From contig NZ_AP024898.1 in NCBI RefSeq assembly GCF_024529975.1, positions 1,426,001 to 1,490,000 on the forward strand: a DNA stretch of 64,000 bases, given 5' to 3'. Made by a program: the position numbers and the translations under genes. Positions within the stretch are counted from its first letter, which is position 1. Every line of letters begins with the position of its first letter. The DNA is from Vibrio quintilis. Its GTDB lineage: Bacteria > Pseudomonadota > Gammaproteobacteria > Enterobacterales > Vibrionaceae. The notes under the pieces were generated by a model. It did no database searches and had not been told where the DNA came from. It worked only from the letters and a program-made list of their open reading frames with translations. Below are positions 25,401 to 33,803 of the stretch, one piece after another.

Positions 25401-28330
25401 AAGGCGTTTTCATCCGGTTCAGGCAGGGTTCTGTAATTCACTTTACCGTTGGCGGTCAGCGGGATGTTGTCGAGATGAACATAAGCCGCCGGCACCATGT
25501 AGTCCGGTAATTCCTGACTGAGCTGCTGTTTCAGATCCGCCGCAGAAACTGCCGCATCCGCGTCATTGAGGGTGTAATAGGCCACCAGCCGTTTTTCACC
25601 GCCAGAGGTTCCGGTTGCAACCACCACCGCGTTACGTATCTGATCGCACTGCTGCAACGCTGCCGCCACTTCTCCCGGTTCAATTCTGAAGCCGCGGATT
25701 TTCACCTGACTGTCGTTCCGGCCCAGATATTCGATGTGACCATCCGGCAGCCAGCGGGCAAGGTCGCCGCTGCGGTACATCCGTGCACCCGGTACCTGTG
25801 AGAATGGATCCGGCACAAAACGTTCTGCGGTCAGCTCCGGCCGGTTGAGGTAACCGCGGGTCACGCCGGTGCCACCAATATAAATCTCACCTTCCACACC
25901 AACCGGCACCAGCTGACGCTGTCCGTCAAGAATGTAGATATTCATATTGTCCAGCGGGCGGCCGATGTGCAGCACCTCATCACCGGCACAGACAGTACCG
26001 GATGTCGCCACCACGGTTGTTTCCGTCGGGCCATAATTATTGACCAGTGTGAACCCGGCATCCGGCTCCGGCCATCTGTTCAGCCGGTCACCACCGACCA
26101 GCAGCGTGCGCAATGTCGGATGTTTGATGTTTCGGGCAAAAGCCAGTTCGGCAACCGGTGTGGAAAGGAATCCCACCTGAATCGGCTGTGTCGCCCACCA
26201 ATTGAGCAGCTGCTCAGGATCGCGCGAAATCGCCAGCGGCGGCAGCACCAGATAAGCACCGGCGCACAGCGGCGGCCAGATTTCCCACACGGCGGCATCG
26301 AAGCCCATCCCGGCCACGCTGGATGCGCAGTCTCCGGCTTCAAGGCCAAATGATGTGGTATGCCACTGAATCAGGTTGGTCAGGGTCACATGCTCAACCA
26401 TCACCCCTTTCGGTTTCCCGGTCGAACCGGAAGTGTAGATAATATAAGCCAGATTCGCGGGTGTCAGTCTGCCCCGCGGCAGGTTGTCTTCCGGATAATC
26501 AACCCACAAATATGCATCGGTACGGAAGTTGATCCGTTTGGTGTTCTGCGCAATATCATCTTTGCCCGGCGCAATCTCCGCCCAGACGTCATCAGATAAA
26601 ATACCGTCGGTCAGTAGCACATCGGGCGTACTGTCTTCAAGAATATACTGCAGCCGCTCCGGCGGATAGTTCGGGTCCAGCGGCACGTAACCGGCACCGG
26701 CTTTCAGTGCTGCCAGCATCGCCACAATCAGGCCGCTGCCCCGGTCAAAGCAAAGGGCGACACGTTTTTCAGGCCCGACACCAAGCCTGCGCAGATAGCG
26801 GGCGAGCTGGTTGGCCTGTGCATTCAGCTCACGGTAAGTCACCCGGTGGTGGTTGCAGACAACAGCCAGCGCGTCCGGATGCGCTTCGGCCTGCTGTTCA
26901 AACAACTCATGAACACAAAATTCAGCCGGATAAGGCGCTTGGGTATGATTCCATTGCTCCAGAATCTGTGTGCGTTCCTGCGGCAGCAGTAATTCGTACT
27001 GCGACACCGGCAGTTCAGGATCCTGAGCGGCAGCAACAGAGAAGAAATGGACCAGACGGCGGAAATGGGACTCAATCTGAGCTTCGTCATAAAGTGCCGT
27101 GTTGGCATCAATGCACAGTTCCAGCCCATGTTCTGCGCCCCGGTCATAGATATTGACGGACAAATCATCCGTCGGCCCCAGACACAGGTTATGCACCTCA
27201 ACCGGGTGGCCGCCGAAGCGGATATCACTATAGAAAGGCATGATATTGATGGATGTGGCATACAGCATGCCACTGTCTGCGCTCAGATTGAGATCTGAGC
27301 GCAGGGTTTCTCCCCGGTAACTTTGGTGTCTCACCAGTGCGGTGACCTGACGTTTCACCTGAGCCAGACATTCATCCAGCCGGATATCCTGATTCAGTAA
27401 CAAACGCAGCGGTAATACATTGGAAATCATCCCCGGATAAGCCCGCAGCATCCGGCTGTTACGGGCCATAAGCGGAAAACCGGCTAACAGGTCTTCCTTC
27501 CCGGTAACCCGGTAAAAATAAACCGCAATCAGGGTGGTTAACAGCTGGGGTAACGTCGTTTTGCAACGGGTGACCATCTCCCGTAGTGAACGGTTGGTTT
27601 CATCCGGCAAATACATCTGGCGGCGCAATACATCCGCACAGGCAATTTCCTGATCAGCCAGACTTACAGGCTCAGGACAGTTTTCCAGCAATCCGGCCCA
27701 GTATTGACGATCCCGCTGAAACTGCTTTGAGGCTTTATAGTTCTGTTCAGATTCGAGTACATCGGCCAGATGCGAGAACTTACAGGCAGGTGGTTCTTCC
27801 CCGGCCACCAGTGCCGAGTACGTTTCCGCCAGACGGGCGGAAAACAACATGCCACCGGAACCATCCATCATGACATGGTGACCACTGAGATAAAACATAA
27901 ACCGTTGTGGTTCCAGCTTCAGGAGCGCCAATGAAAAAAGAGGCCCTTGCTCCAGATCAAAAGGCCTCTCCATATCTGTTTTCATCCACTGCTGCGCAGC
28001 CGCATCCGGGTCATCTTCCCCACTCACATCCGGAACAGGGAAATCCCAGTACGGCAGAGTAATTAAACGCTGGCGGGGACCATCAGGCGTCCGTTCAAAG
28101 ACCAGATGGCAGGACTCGGTCTCATGAATCGTTCTGCGCAGTGCGGTTTCAAAAATATCGGGTTGAATTAAGCCGAAAATCTCCACACATTCCGTCACTT
28201 TATACACTTTAGCATTGGCCTGATGATTGATTTCCTGAGCAAACCAGATTCCCCACTGAGCCGTAGAAAGAGGAAACGAAAGCCGCTCAGGGTCATTTTC
28301 TTCTGAGAGAATATTATTTTGACAATTCAT
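22496..28330 (-). CDS. Nonribosomal peptide synthetase, C-A(Leu)-T-C-T-TE
   Basis: About 1944 aa from ATG 28330 (GGAAG upstream); an in-frame TTG at 28357 is less likely. C1 has GHHVMMDG (~residue 155). The A domain has YTSGSTGKPKGV and FDAAVWEIWP; lining it up with PheA gives the pocket code DAWFLGNVVK, a standard leucine code. T1 is FFELGGHSL (~1017). C2 begins NVQDIYPLGPLQQGLL and has MHHLCTDHTSLE (~1240), the style of dual epimerisation/condensation domains. After C2 comes VDFRALPAPGNDD (~1550), normally the tail of an A domain, then T2 (FFALGGHSL, ~1600) and a thioesterase with GWSLGGN (~1726) and a late GDHYHLL. The gene stands alone, without an MbtH-like or tailoring gene in view. Product unknown; leucine activation is the firm part. 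Confidence 0.9.
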   Translation of the reverse strand: MNCQNNILSEENDPERLSFPLSTAQWGIWFAQEINHQANAKVYKVTECVEIFGLIQPDIFETALRRTIHETESCHLVFERTPDGPRQRLITLPYWDFPVPDVSGEDDPDAAAQQWMKTDMERPFDLEQGPLFSLALLKLEPQRFMFYLSGHHVMMDGSGGMLFSARLAETYSALVAGEEPPACKFSHLADVLESEQNYKASKQFQRDRQYWAGLLENCPEPVSLADQEIACADVLRRQMYLPDETNRSLREMVTRCKTTLPQLLTTLIAVYFYRVTGKEDLLAGFPLMARNSRMLRAYPGMISNVLPLRLLLNQDIRLDECLAQVKRQVTALVRHQSYRGETLRSDLNLSADSGMLYATSINIMPFYSDIRFGGHPVEVHNLCLGPTDDLSVNIYDRGAEHGLELCIDANTALYDEAQIESHFRRLVHFFSVAAAQDPELPVSQYELLLPQERTQILEQWNHTQAPYPAEFCVHELFEQQAEAHPDALAVVCNHHRVTYRELNAQANQLARYLRRLGVGPEKRVALCFDRGSGLIVAMLAALKAGAGYVPLDPNYPPERLQYILEDSTPDVLLTDGILSDDVWAEIAPGKDDIAQNTKRINFRTDAYLWVDYPEDNLPRGRLTPANLAYIIYTSGSTGKPKGVMVEHVTLTNLIQWHTTSFGLEAGDCASSVAGMGFDAAVWEIWPPLCAGAYLVLPPLAISRDPEQLLNWWATQPIQVGFLSTPVAELAFARNIKHPTLRTLLVGGDRLNRWPEPDAGFTLVNNYGPTETTVVATSGTVCAGDEVLHIGRPLDNMNIYILDGQRQLVPVGVEGEIYIGGTGVTRGYLNRPELTAERFVPDPFSQVPGARMYRSGDLARWLPDGHIEYLGRNDSQVKIRGFRIEPGEVAAALQQCDQIRNAVVVATGTSGGEKRLVAYYTLNDADAAVSAADLKQQLSQELPDYMVPAAYVHLDNIPLTANGKVNYRTLPEPDENAFVRQVYEAPQTPAEKALAEAWQSLLGVEKAGRMDNFFELGGHSLLAVQMIEQLRKQGYQLAVKMLFEQPVLADLAALMTAGGTSLGDDVPPVLIPQDCRRITPEMLPLVNLTQTQIDMIVANIPGTTANVQDIYPLGPLQQGLLVQHLLQKQGDLYAIRMIQAFPDQQVLQAFTDALQMVIRRHDILRTSMMWEGLDQPVQVVWRDAPLNVVTLNIAADDMVSALAHYSCPEVSRIDVSRAPMMEAYQVEDAANHRWLLCLRMHHLCTDHTSLELMIEEVQAHWQGKAGQLPAPLPFRNYIARVSQLQDEPGQRDYFTRLLGDFSMPLVPFGLPHIQGEGGQSGSLHLDINDALAQRLRQQAKLHQVSTASLFHLVWGLVLRAATGRDDVVTGTILFGRMSAGAGADRTLGLFLNTLPFRMLLDETPAVAMIQKIHHQLAELMAYEHTPLAVAQQCSRVPASQPLFSSLLNYRYQGGNAQVDVLEHLPMDIVMEEERSTYPLSLSVNDCPGQGFSLDIQADVRVSCGLVGAMVTETLSGLLTVLEQTPSRPVCCIHASLQENDGPENAHQVDFRALPAPGNDDYIRSDYVPPEGRTEQILARLWESVLGAECVGRYDDFFALGGHSLTGIQLVNQARKHGIYLSLSELFSASVLKDLAARIQAGAPEPARFIAFRTEGSQPPLFIVPEATGELMYGPMLTAALDSDIPVYGLVSPQRNPSSFKTIQALADYYVEAIRRVQPHGPYRLMGWSLGGNIAYEIAAQLMGQDQAIEFIGLLDSPALISGPGRYARYKHLGEDERLTCVSQDVLNALVRICAAPELVCELNQAAGEKNWQQHYRLVQKNGILPERWDEACYKDWLFHCESLYNSDYQAPSLPVTVDVFMALERGDGDDMFGQPYLGWNRILDEDAIHITPVPGDHYHLLSAPHIQETGRIISAAIAARRACQITRNQPVPEDKPLVTLQPGSH

Positions 28331-29087
28331 ATATGACACCAACTTCCATATTATCAAGGTTAATCATGTTTGTTATTTTCTTCAGGATGTAAAAACCCTG
28401 TCACCTGACTAATAGAGGTAACTTAAATCCTGTTTTTATAATTTATCTTTCACACACTATGAATAATCACAACAAGAACAAGCAATGAATTCATTTATTC
28501 ACAGCAGTGATTAATATCGAATATAACAAAAAGACTCTCAGACTCAAGTGAACAATACATGAACAAAATATTTAACAGATGAATTATCCGGAATAATAAA
28601 AAACTCATCAACAAATAACAAAACCAACAATATAAAAACAATCAAACCCAACAAATTATAAATTTTTATCAAGTCACAGTCGACCTACCAAATAAATAAA
28701 AACAATAGAAAAACAGACAAATATAAAATGTTAAGCATCAATAGAACAATTAAACAGAATACAATGTATTATAATTTAATTATTTTCATCATTTCATTTA
28801 ATAACAGTCAGAACATTAATTAAGTAACAGCCATATCAAATAGATACAGAAAGGATAAAACCGGCAGCAAAACAGACAAACAAGTCAAACCAGTTATATA
28901 TTTTTTATTTCATGTGATATCAGATATACATCCTGAAAAGCGGTGTTCATCTATTCAAAAAACATTTATTAACACTTAATCAACAAAAAAACAAAGAATA
29001 ATCTACTCATGAGCACTTATTCCTCATTAATTAATTGTTCAGCAACTCACTCAGAAAGCCAATATATGATAAATCTCCTGAAAAAAG
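28331..29087. other. AT-rich non-coding region upstream of the NRPS
   Basis: About 750 bp of strongly AT-rich sequence with no recognisable gene, containing the NRPS promoter region. No clear operator was found. The low GC compared with the NRPS gene suggests silencing by a nucleoid protein such as H-NS, which is inference only. Confidence 0.5.
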
Positions 29088-29096
29088 AGACTGTTC

Positions 29097-30425
29097 CTGA
29101 GGTATCCCCACAAATTTTAAAAAAATGTTCAAATAAATCAGGTTGGCAGGAACATTCATGGCTTTTTGTGATCTTAATTGTCACCACAACAAACCAGACC
29201 ACAGCCATGAATGTCGACCAAATCATATCTCAATTTGTTACTTCTGTCTCTCAAGGGGGGCATCAAACCCGTACTCAATCACTCACTGCCTGCGTACAAA
29301 GTGCCATGTCTGGGAACGCCTTGACCGTGACTTCTATGGGGCGGGGGATTCAGTCAAAAGCCCATCAAAAACATAATATTAAACGGGCTGACCGACTCTG
29401 TTCCAATCCACACCTTTGGGCTCAAATCCCCTTGATTTATCAGCGAATTTGCACACTCATTGTTTCCAAAAATTCACGACCAACCATCCATGTTGACTGG
29501 TCTGACTTAAACCTGAGTAAAACCCTTTTCCTTATCCGGGCGTCCATCTCTTTTCAGGGACGGGCACTCACACTCTATGAAGAAGTTCATCCACTGGAGA
29601 CGAAAGAGAAACCAGCGACTCATGACCTTTTTCTGAAAACGCTCAAGCTCCTTTTGCCCAAAAATACTTGCCCCATCATTGTAACTGATGCCGGCTTCAA
29701 ACGTCCGTGGTTCAAGAGCGTTCAGGCTTTAGGATGGGACTTTGTCGGTCGTATTCGTGGACGGATTTGCCTGAGTCCGGATGGCAAGACGATGCAGCTT
29801 TGTAAAACCCTGTATCCTTGTGCAACCTCATCCGCTCGTGGGCTGAAAAACTGGTTCATGGGAGGAACATCCCCTTATCCGCTTCAGCTGGTTTTATATA
29901 AAGAACGACCCAAAGGCCGGATCGCCAAAACCGCTGGTGGAAAAAGAAAGCAGTCAAACTACAGTAAGAAGAATGCCCGTCGGGCCAGGGAGCCGTGGCT
30001 CCTTGCAGCCTCATTAAATTTATCAAAAAAGTCACCCGCTCAGATTGTTCAAATTTACCATCAGAGAATGCAGATAGAAGAAGCGTTCAGAGACCATAAA
30101 TCCAGTCAGTTTGGTATGGGGATGGAACAGCACCGAACAAAGAGTCACTCGCGTCTGAGTGTGATCGTTTTGATTGGAACACTAGCGCATAACATACTGA
30201 TATTATTTGGTATTATGATGGAAGAACAAGGGCTTCATAGACACTATCAAGCCAACACAGTCAAAGATCGGAGAGTGCTTAGTCATGTGACATTAGGTCT
30301 TCATTTTTATCGTCATGGCAACGCAGATCTCTCTCTCGATGACTGGCATTTAGCCATCCTCATATTACGAGAAAAAGTCACTGAGTCTCAGGTGATTAGA
30401 GAATAATTTTGTGGGGATCCCTCAG
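29097..30425 (+). mobile_element. IS4-family element (IS10 group), copy 1, 1329 bp
   Basis: Ends are imperfect inverted repeats CTGAGGTATCCCCACAAA and CTGAGGGATCCCCACAAA. It is flanked by a 9-bp target duplication AGACTGTTC (29088-29096 and 30426-30434), the size expected for IS10-type elements. An apparently identical copy in the same orientation lies at 56367-57695. Confidence 0.95.
29207..30406 (+). CDS. IS4-family (IS10-like) transposase
   Basis: DDE transposase of about 399 aa when started at ATG 29207 (MNVDQIISQFVTS), close to the ~400 aa of IS10 transposase. The frame is open through the left end into the flank, so longer starts are artefacts. Catalytic residues: Asp in HVDWSDLNLSKT, Asp in VTDAGFKRPWFKSV and Glu in YHQRMQIEEAFRDHKS, the YREK-like motif of the family. 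It is the only gene of the element and is identical to the copy at 56477. Confidence 0.9.
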   Translation: MNVDQIISQFVTSVSQGGHQTRTQSLTACVQSAMSGNALTVTSMGRGIQSKAHQKHNIKRADRLCSNPHLWAQIPLIYQRICTLIVSKNSRPTIHVDWSDLNLSKTLFLIRASISFQGRALTLYEEVHPLETKEKPATHDLFLKTLKLLLPKNTCPIIVTDAGFKRPWFKSVQALGWDFVGRIRGRICLSPDGKTMQLCKTLYPCATSSARGLKNWFMGGTSPYPLQLVLYKERPKGRIAKTAGGKRKQSNYSKKNARRAREPWLLAASLNLSKKSPAQIVQIYHQRMQIEEAFRDHKSSQFGMGMEQHRTKSHSRLSVIVLIGTLAHNILILFGIMMEEQGLHRHYQANTVKDRRVLSHVTLGLHFYRHGNADLSLDDWHLAILILREKVTESQVIRE

Positions 30426-30434
30426 AGACTGTTC

Positions 30435-30865
30435 ATTATTCTGTCAGTAATTCACACCATAATATACCCAAGCAACCTGAAGATGCATGATTCATGAGTG
30501 CAGCCGAAAGGGACAGTTCAAGGAAAGAGAATGCAGGAATGTACCCACCTTTCAAATTATCCTGACGCAGAAATGTGCCTTTCAGCTCACGCCCTGCGGG
30601 TGAGTATTTTTACAATTGAAGATGAGATTGTTTAAATGAAAATATAGAACCGGGCGGCTTTATCAACCTGACCGGCATGGCATGAATTTGTGTGGTAATT
30701 TGTCCGGTCAGGTCAGATACCGTCCTTATTTTAGTGATGAATAGCCCGGATGGTTACAGGACAGGCGGGAGGTAAGTGAGGCCATCAGGATCGGATACAT
30801 AACAGATAACCATGACACAGAATTATGAACAGTCTCTTGCCCTGGTTACATATTTGAATGAAATT
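30435..30865. other. Intergenic segment with small repeats
   Basis: No gene seen. It holds an inverted repeat GACCGGC/GTCCGGTC (about 30669-30707). From about 30790 it has sequence resembling the stretch that follows the SymE-associated terminators in the Rhs island (TATGAACAGTCTC, compare 9461-9474). This suggests module debris. Confidence 0.4.
30461..30487. repeat. Short dispersed repeat (ACCCAAGCAACCTGAAGATG)
   Basis: The same sequence recurs with one change at 40611-40634 (ACCCAAACAACCTGAAGATG). At the second site it marks the exact point where a toxin tip is truncated, so it may be a recombination hotspot or part of a small mobile repeat. Confidence 0.6.
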
Positions 30866-31060
30866 ATTTTTTAACATGTTCATTTAGTCTACAAAGTGCC
30901 TGATGATAAAAATTCAAGTTCTTCCTGTCTTTCTACATGATCGTTCATCACCCAGGTAACAATATTTTCAGAATCAGTAAGTTGGTATGCCAACAAGAAC
31001 TTATCTTCATTAATTTTATGATTTGCTGGTAAATCAATATATTCCGTTAAAATCATTAAA
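30866..31060 (-). pseudogene. Deletion-scar relic of the 42355 and 40740 genes
   Basis: The right part (to about 31055) matches the 5' end of the gene at 42355-43038. The left part encodes HQALCRLNEHVKK and a stop, matching the C-terminus of the HD protein at 40740 (HQALGRLNNQFQK). The join is at TTTTATCATCAGG and is out of frame. A second copy of the ART-effector immunity block therefore once lay here and lost about 2 kb between two short similar stretches. Confidence 0.75.
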
Positions 31061-31174
31061 TTAAAGGAGGTATATATATATCCCCTTCTGGATCTGAAAC
31101 GTAGACAATGATCATATCAGGCTCCATTGAAGGAGAAACATTCAGATCACAACTAATAACCTGTACTAGCTCAG
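31061..31174 (-). pseudogene. Scrap of an immunity gene
   Basis: About 60 bp (31110-31162) match 35125-35178, part of the broken immunity gene at 34817-35205 (both contain CCATT-AAGGAGAAA-GTTCAGATCACA in variant form). The scrap is cut by the left end of the IS481 element. Confidence 0.5.
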
Positions 31175-32350
31175 ACCTGATCTGACAGTTACCCATTTTT
31201 TCGGTGCTTTCGTCAGATTAGATTTGAGCTAAATTCTTTTCTGCCCAAATCTTTTTTCCATCCAATAATGTCTCTATCGGTGTCCGCCCACAGCAGACTT
31301 TTCCCTGATGAGTTCGAACATTGTTGTAATAATCCAGCCATTCGTCCAGATCTTTTTGCAACTCTTCTAATGAACTGTAGAGCTTTTTCCTGAACGTGAC
31401 CTGATAAAATTCATTGAGAATCGTTTTGTGGAAACGCTCGCAGATACCGTTTGTCTGAGGATGTCTGGCTTTTGTTTTTGTATGGTCGATATCATTGATA
31501 GCCAGATACAGCTGATAATCGTGCTGCTCCACTTTGCCACAGTACTCTGTGCCTCTGTCCGTCAAAATCCTCAGCAGCGGAAGCTGATGGGCTTCAAAGA
31601 ACGGTAAGACACGATCGTTGAGTAAATCAGCCGATGTGATCGGTGTTTTTGTGGTATAAAGTTTTGCGAAAGCCACTTTGCTGTGAGTATCGACAAAGGT
31701 CTGCTGGTAAATCCGGCCAACACCCTTGAGATTACCGACGTAGAATGTGTCCTGTGACCCCAGGTAGCCGGGATGATGCGTCTCGATTTCACCACACACT
31801 TCATCATCCTGTTTCTTTTTCTCCAGCGCTGCAACCTGCTCTTCACTTAAAATGATTCCTTCACTGGCGACTTTGGCTTCTAAAGCGGCCAACCGTTTTT
31901 TGAAATTCTCCAGATTATTCCGTAGCCAGATCGACCGGACACCACTGCCGGAAACAAAGATTCCTTTCTTACGGAGTTCATTGCTGGTACGCGCCTGACC
32001 ATGAGCTGGAAATTCGATGGCGTAACTGACGACAGCCTTTTCTGTAGATTCATCAACCCGGTTCTTAATATTGGGTGCTCTGCGGGACTGATTCACTAAG
32101 GAATCAATTCCGCCTTGCTCGACAAGCTCCTGATAGCGATAGAACGTGTCCCTGGATACGCCCATAATCTTACATGCCTTGGAAACATTGCCTAATTCTT
32201 CCGCCAGATTTAATAAACCCGCTTTGTGTTTGATAATGGGATTGTTAGTATGAAGCATGAGAGTTACCTCTTTTTTGTTTGATTAAAGATTCAGCACCTT
32301 TATCAAAACGGGTAACTCTCAACTTTTCAAGAAGATGTGTCAGATTAGGT
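31175..32350 (-). mobile_element. IS481-family element, about 1.18 kb
   Basis: The transposase gene is bracketed by imperfect inverted repeats ACCTGATCTGACA (31175-31187) and, inverted, ACCTAATCTGACA (32338-32350). No target duplication is clear, so the exact ends are tentative. The right end lies 11 bp after the stop of the PAAR-metallopeptidase effector gene. Confidence 0.7.
31218..32258 (-). CDS. IS481-family transposase
   Basis: A 346-aa protein with an N-terminal helix-turn-helix (NVSKACKIMGVSRDTFYRYQ), a linker with a coiled segment, and an integrase catalytic core. The first catalytic Asp is around TFVDTHSKVAFAKLY, the second in LLRILTDRGTEYCG and the Glu in HPQTNGICERFHKTILNEFY. The C-terminal YYNNVRTHQGKVCCGRTP is typical of the family. 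It appears intact, with start MLHTNNPIIKHK at 32258. Confidence 0.9.
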   Translation of the reverse strand: MLHTNNPIIKHKAGLLNLAEELGNVSKACKIMGVSRDTFYRYQELVEQGGIDSLVNQSRRAPNIKNRVDESTEKAVVSYAIEFPAHGQARTSNELRKKGIFVSGSGVRSIWLRNNLENFKKRLAALEAKVASEGIILSEEQVAALEKKKQDDEVCGEIETHHPGYLGSQDTFYVGNLKGVGRIYQQTFVDTHSKVAFAKLYTTKTPITSADLLNDRVLPFFEAHQLPLLRILTDRGTEYCGKVEQHDYQLYLAINDIDHTKTKARHPQTNGICERFHKTILNEFYQVTFRKKLYSSLEELQKDLDEWLDYYNNVRTHQGKVCCGRTPIETLLDGKKIWAEKNLAQI

Positions 32351-32360
32351 TGTGACTAAT

Positions 32361-33374
32361 TCAAATAACCCAACCTTTCTTTTCTGCGCCAACAGGCAAT
32401 TTACGGTTTCTATATATTGCTTTTGCAGTATCTTCAATATATTCAATTCCTTCGCTATATAATTTTTCTACTGCAAGTTGAATTGCCTTTTCTTCACTAA
32501 TCAATTTAAGTCTCTCCGAATTAATTCTACCGAATTGATATTGTTCTTTTAGAGCTCTCATATATTCTAATGCATGCCTTCTCTCTTCATATGTGAATTT
32601 ATGCCTATTTTTAAAAATATTCTTGAATCCATGTGATTCTCTTGCATATCTTCCCAACTTAACATAAGCATCTTTACCAATATCAACAAACTGCTTTGCA
32701 TGAGTAGCTTCGTGAAAAGCTTCATACTCAGTCACTCCTTTGCGAAGGTAAATTGCTTTTTTAGCCCAATCAAAACCTCCCCGAACATTTTGGGGTAAAG
32801 TTTTATCACCATTTTTAACAATAACAACATCAACCCCTATAGTTTTCATTTCAGCTTTATATGCTTGAAGTTTTTTCCTCGTTAAAGGCTTACTTTGCAA
32901 AAATCCACTGTGCCCGGCCACAGCTCTTCCATCACCAATAGCATCCAGAGTATCACCCTGCGATTTTACCTCAACCCCAGGCGCTTCCCCCTTCGCCTTC
33001 TTCGTCAGCGCTTCCGGAATAAACGGCGGACACGTCCAGACCGCATCGGCCGCTTCTGCAAGCGGGGTGATTTTCAGATAAGTGGCTTTTTCCTGTGCGC
33101 TGTCTTTACCGCAATCAAATGTCTCACCTTTATAAGGCGTATCGCCGATAAATACATCGCCTGAACCAGCGGCGACTGAGCCGCCGCAGTTGATGGCATC
33201 GCCGACCCGTGCTGCGGGTTTACCGTTGATAGACACATTCGATGAACCGGCATTGATGGCGCGCCCGTGAACCCCGTGTGGCACCTGAGGGCAGGGACAC
33301 GCATGCAGCAGCACCGTGTCTCCCTTACGTGCTGCCGGCTTGCCGTTAATTGAAACGTCCGGACTGCCTGCCAC
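32361..33374 (-). CDS. PAAR effector with zincin-like metallopeptidase tip (start lost)
   Basis: The N-terminal ~110 residues form a PAAR spike tip (SPDVSINGKPAARKGDTVLL, then SSNVSINGKPAARVGDA), nearly identical to the intact copy at 44141. The tip contains YEAFHEATHAKQF (~residue 220), an HExxH zinc motif, so it is predicted to be a metallopeptidase toxin. PAAR homology extends to 33437, but a TAA precedes it and no ATG is left; the annotated GTG start removes about 20 PAAR residues. Upstream is an ERIC element, then a vgrG scrap. Downstream, where the immunity gene should be, an IS481 element begins 11 bp after the stop. The gene is thus a displaced effector, probably not expressed normally. 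Confidence 0.8.
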   Translation of the reverse strand: MAGSPDVSINGKPAARKGDTVLLHACPCPQVPHGVHGRAINAGSSNVSINGKPAARVGDAINCGGSVAAGSGDVFIGDTPYKGETFDCGKDSAQEKATYLKITPLAEAADAVWTCPPFIPEALTKKAKGEAPGVEVKSQGDTLDAIGDGRAVAGHSGFLQSKPLTRKKLQAYKAEMKTIGVDVVIVKNGDKTLPQNVRGGFDWAKKAIYLRKGVTEYEAFHEATHAKQFVDIGKDAYVKLGRYARESHGFKNIFKNRHKFTYEERRHALEYMRALKEQYQFGRINSERLKLISEEKAIQLAVEKLYSEGIEYIEDTAKAIYRNRKLPVGAEKKGWVI

Positions 33375-33441
33375 AATCGGTGTTGCAGGGAAACAGCCAT
33401 GCCCGGAGCAACTGTCTCCTAATCTTCCTGCTTTTGACCTT

Positions 33442-33570
33442 TATCTTCCCCTAAATCATTGGCGTTGCAGCAAGGCGACAAATGAACGAACCCCATGAGC
33501 TTAGAAGCACTAAGTGATTGGGGTGAGTGAATGCAGACAACGCAGCGGCAGCGTCAAGGATGACGGGGAA
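33442..33570. repeat. ERIC element
   Basis: About 127 bp matching the enterobacterial repetitive intergenic consensus from memory: CCCTAAATCATTGG end, TTGCAGCAAGGCGACAAATG, central AACCCCATGAGCTTAG paired with CTAAGTGATTGGGGT, then GAGTGAATGCAGACAACGCA and GGATGACGGG. It separates the vgrG scrap from the PAAR gene. Confidence 0.85.
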
Positions 33571-33577
33571 CATCCTT

Positions 33578-33755
33578 GTGTCAGGGGCTTCTGGCTCCTG
33601 CGGCTTATCCGTTTCATCCGGTTTGACCATCTTCGGCGCAGTCCCTTTACCCGGAGAACCACCTTCGTTGATTTTCACTTTCGAGCCGGAAATCGTCACA
33701 CCGCCGCTGTCAATTTTAACAAAACCACCCAGCCCTTTAATTGTCAGTTTAAACC
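33578..33755 (-). pseudogene. vgrG 3' fragment
   Basis: It encodes GGFVKIDSGGVTISGSKVKI, then NEGGSPGKGTAPKMVKPDET, ending at the start of the ERIC element. It matches the last ~55 residues of the intact VgrG at 44147-46213. Its presence shows that duplication of the vgrG-PAAR junction brought the effector genes here. Confidence 0.85.
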
Positions 33756-33803
33756 AACGTCCGATGTGAAATTTCAGAATAAATTTTACATAAAAAATAA
33801 ACA

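Noticed and set aside
26707..27156. Plus-strand open frames opposite the NRPS
   Set aside because: Antisense shadows of GC-rich coding sequence; the minus-strand NRPS domains explain the region fully.
29009..29206. Extended N-terminus of the IS4 transposase
   Set aside because: The frame crosses the IS end into unrelated flanks that differ between the two copies; the family length fits a start at 29207 and its equivalent 56477.
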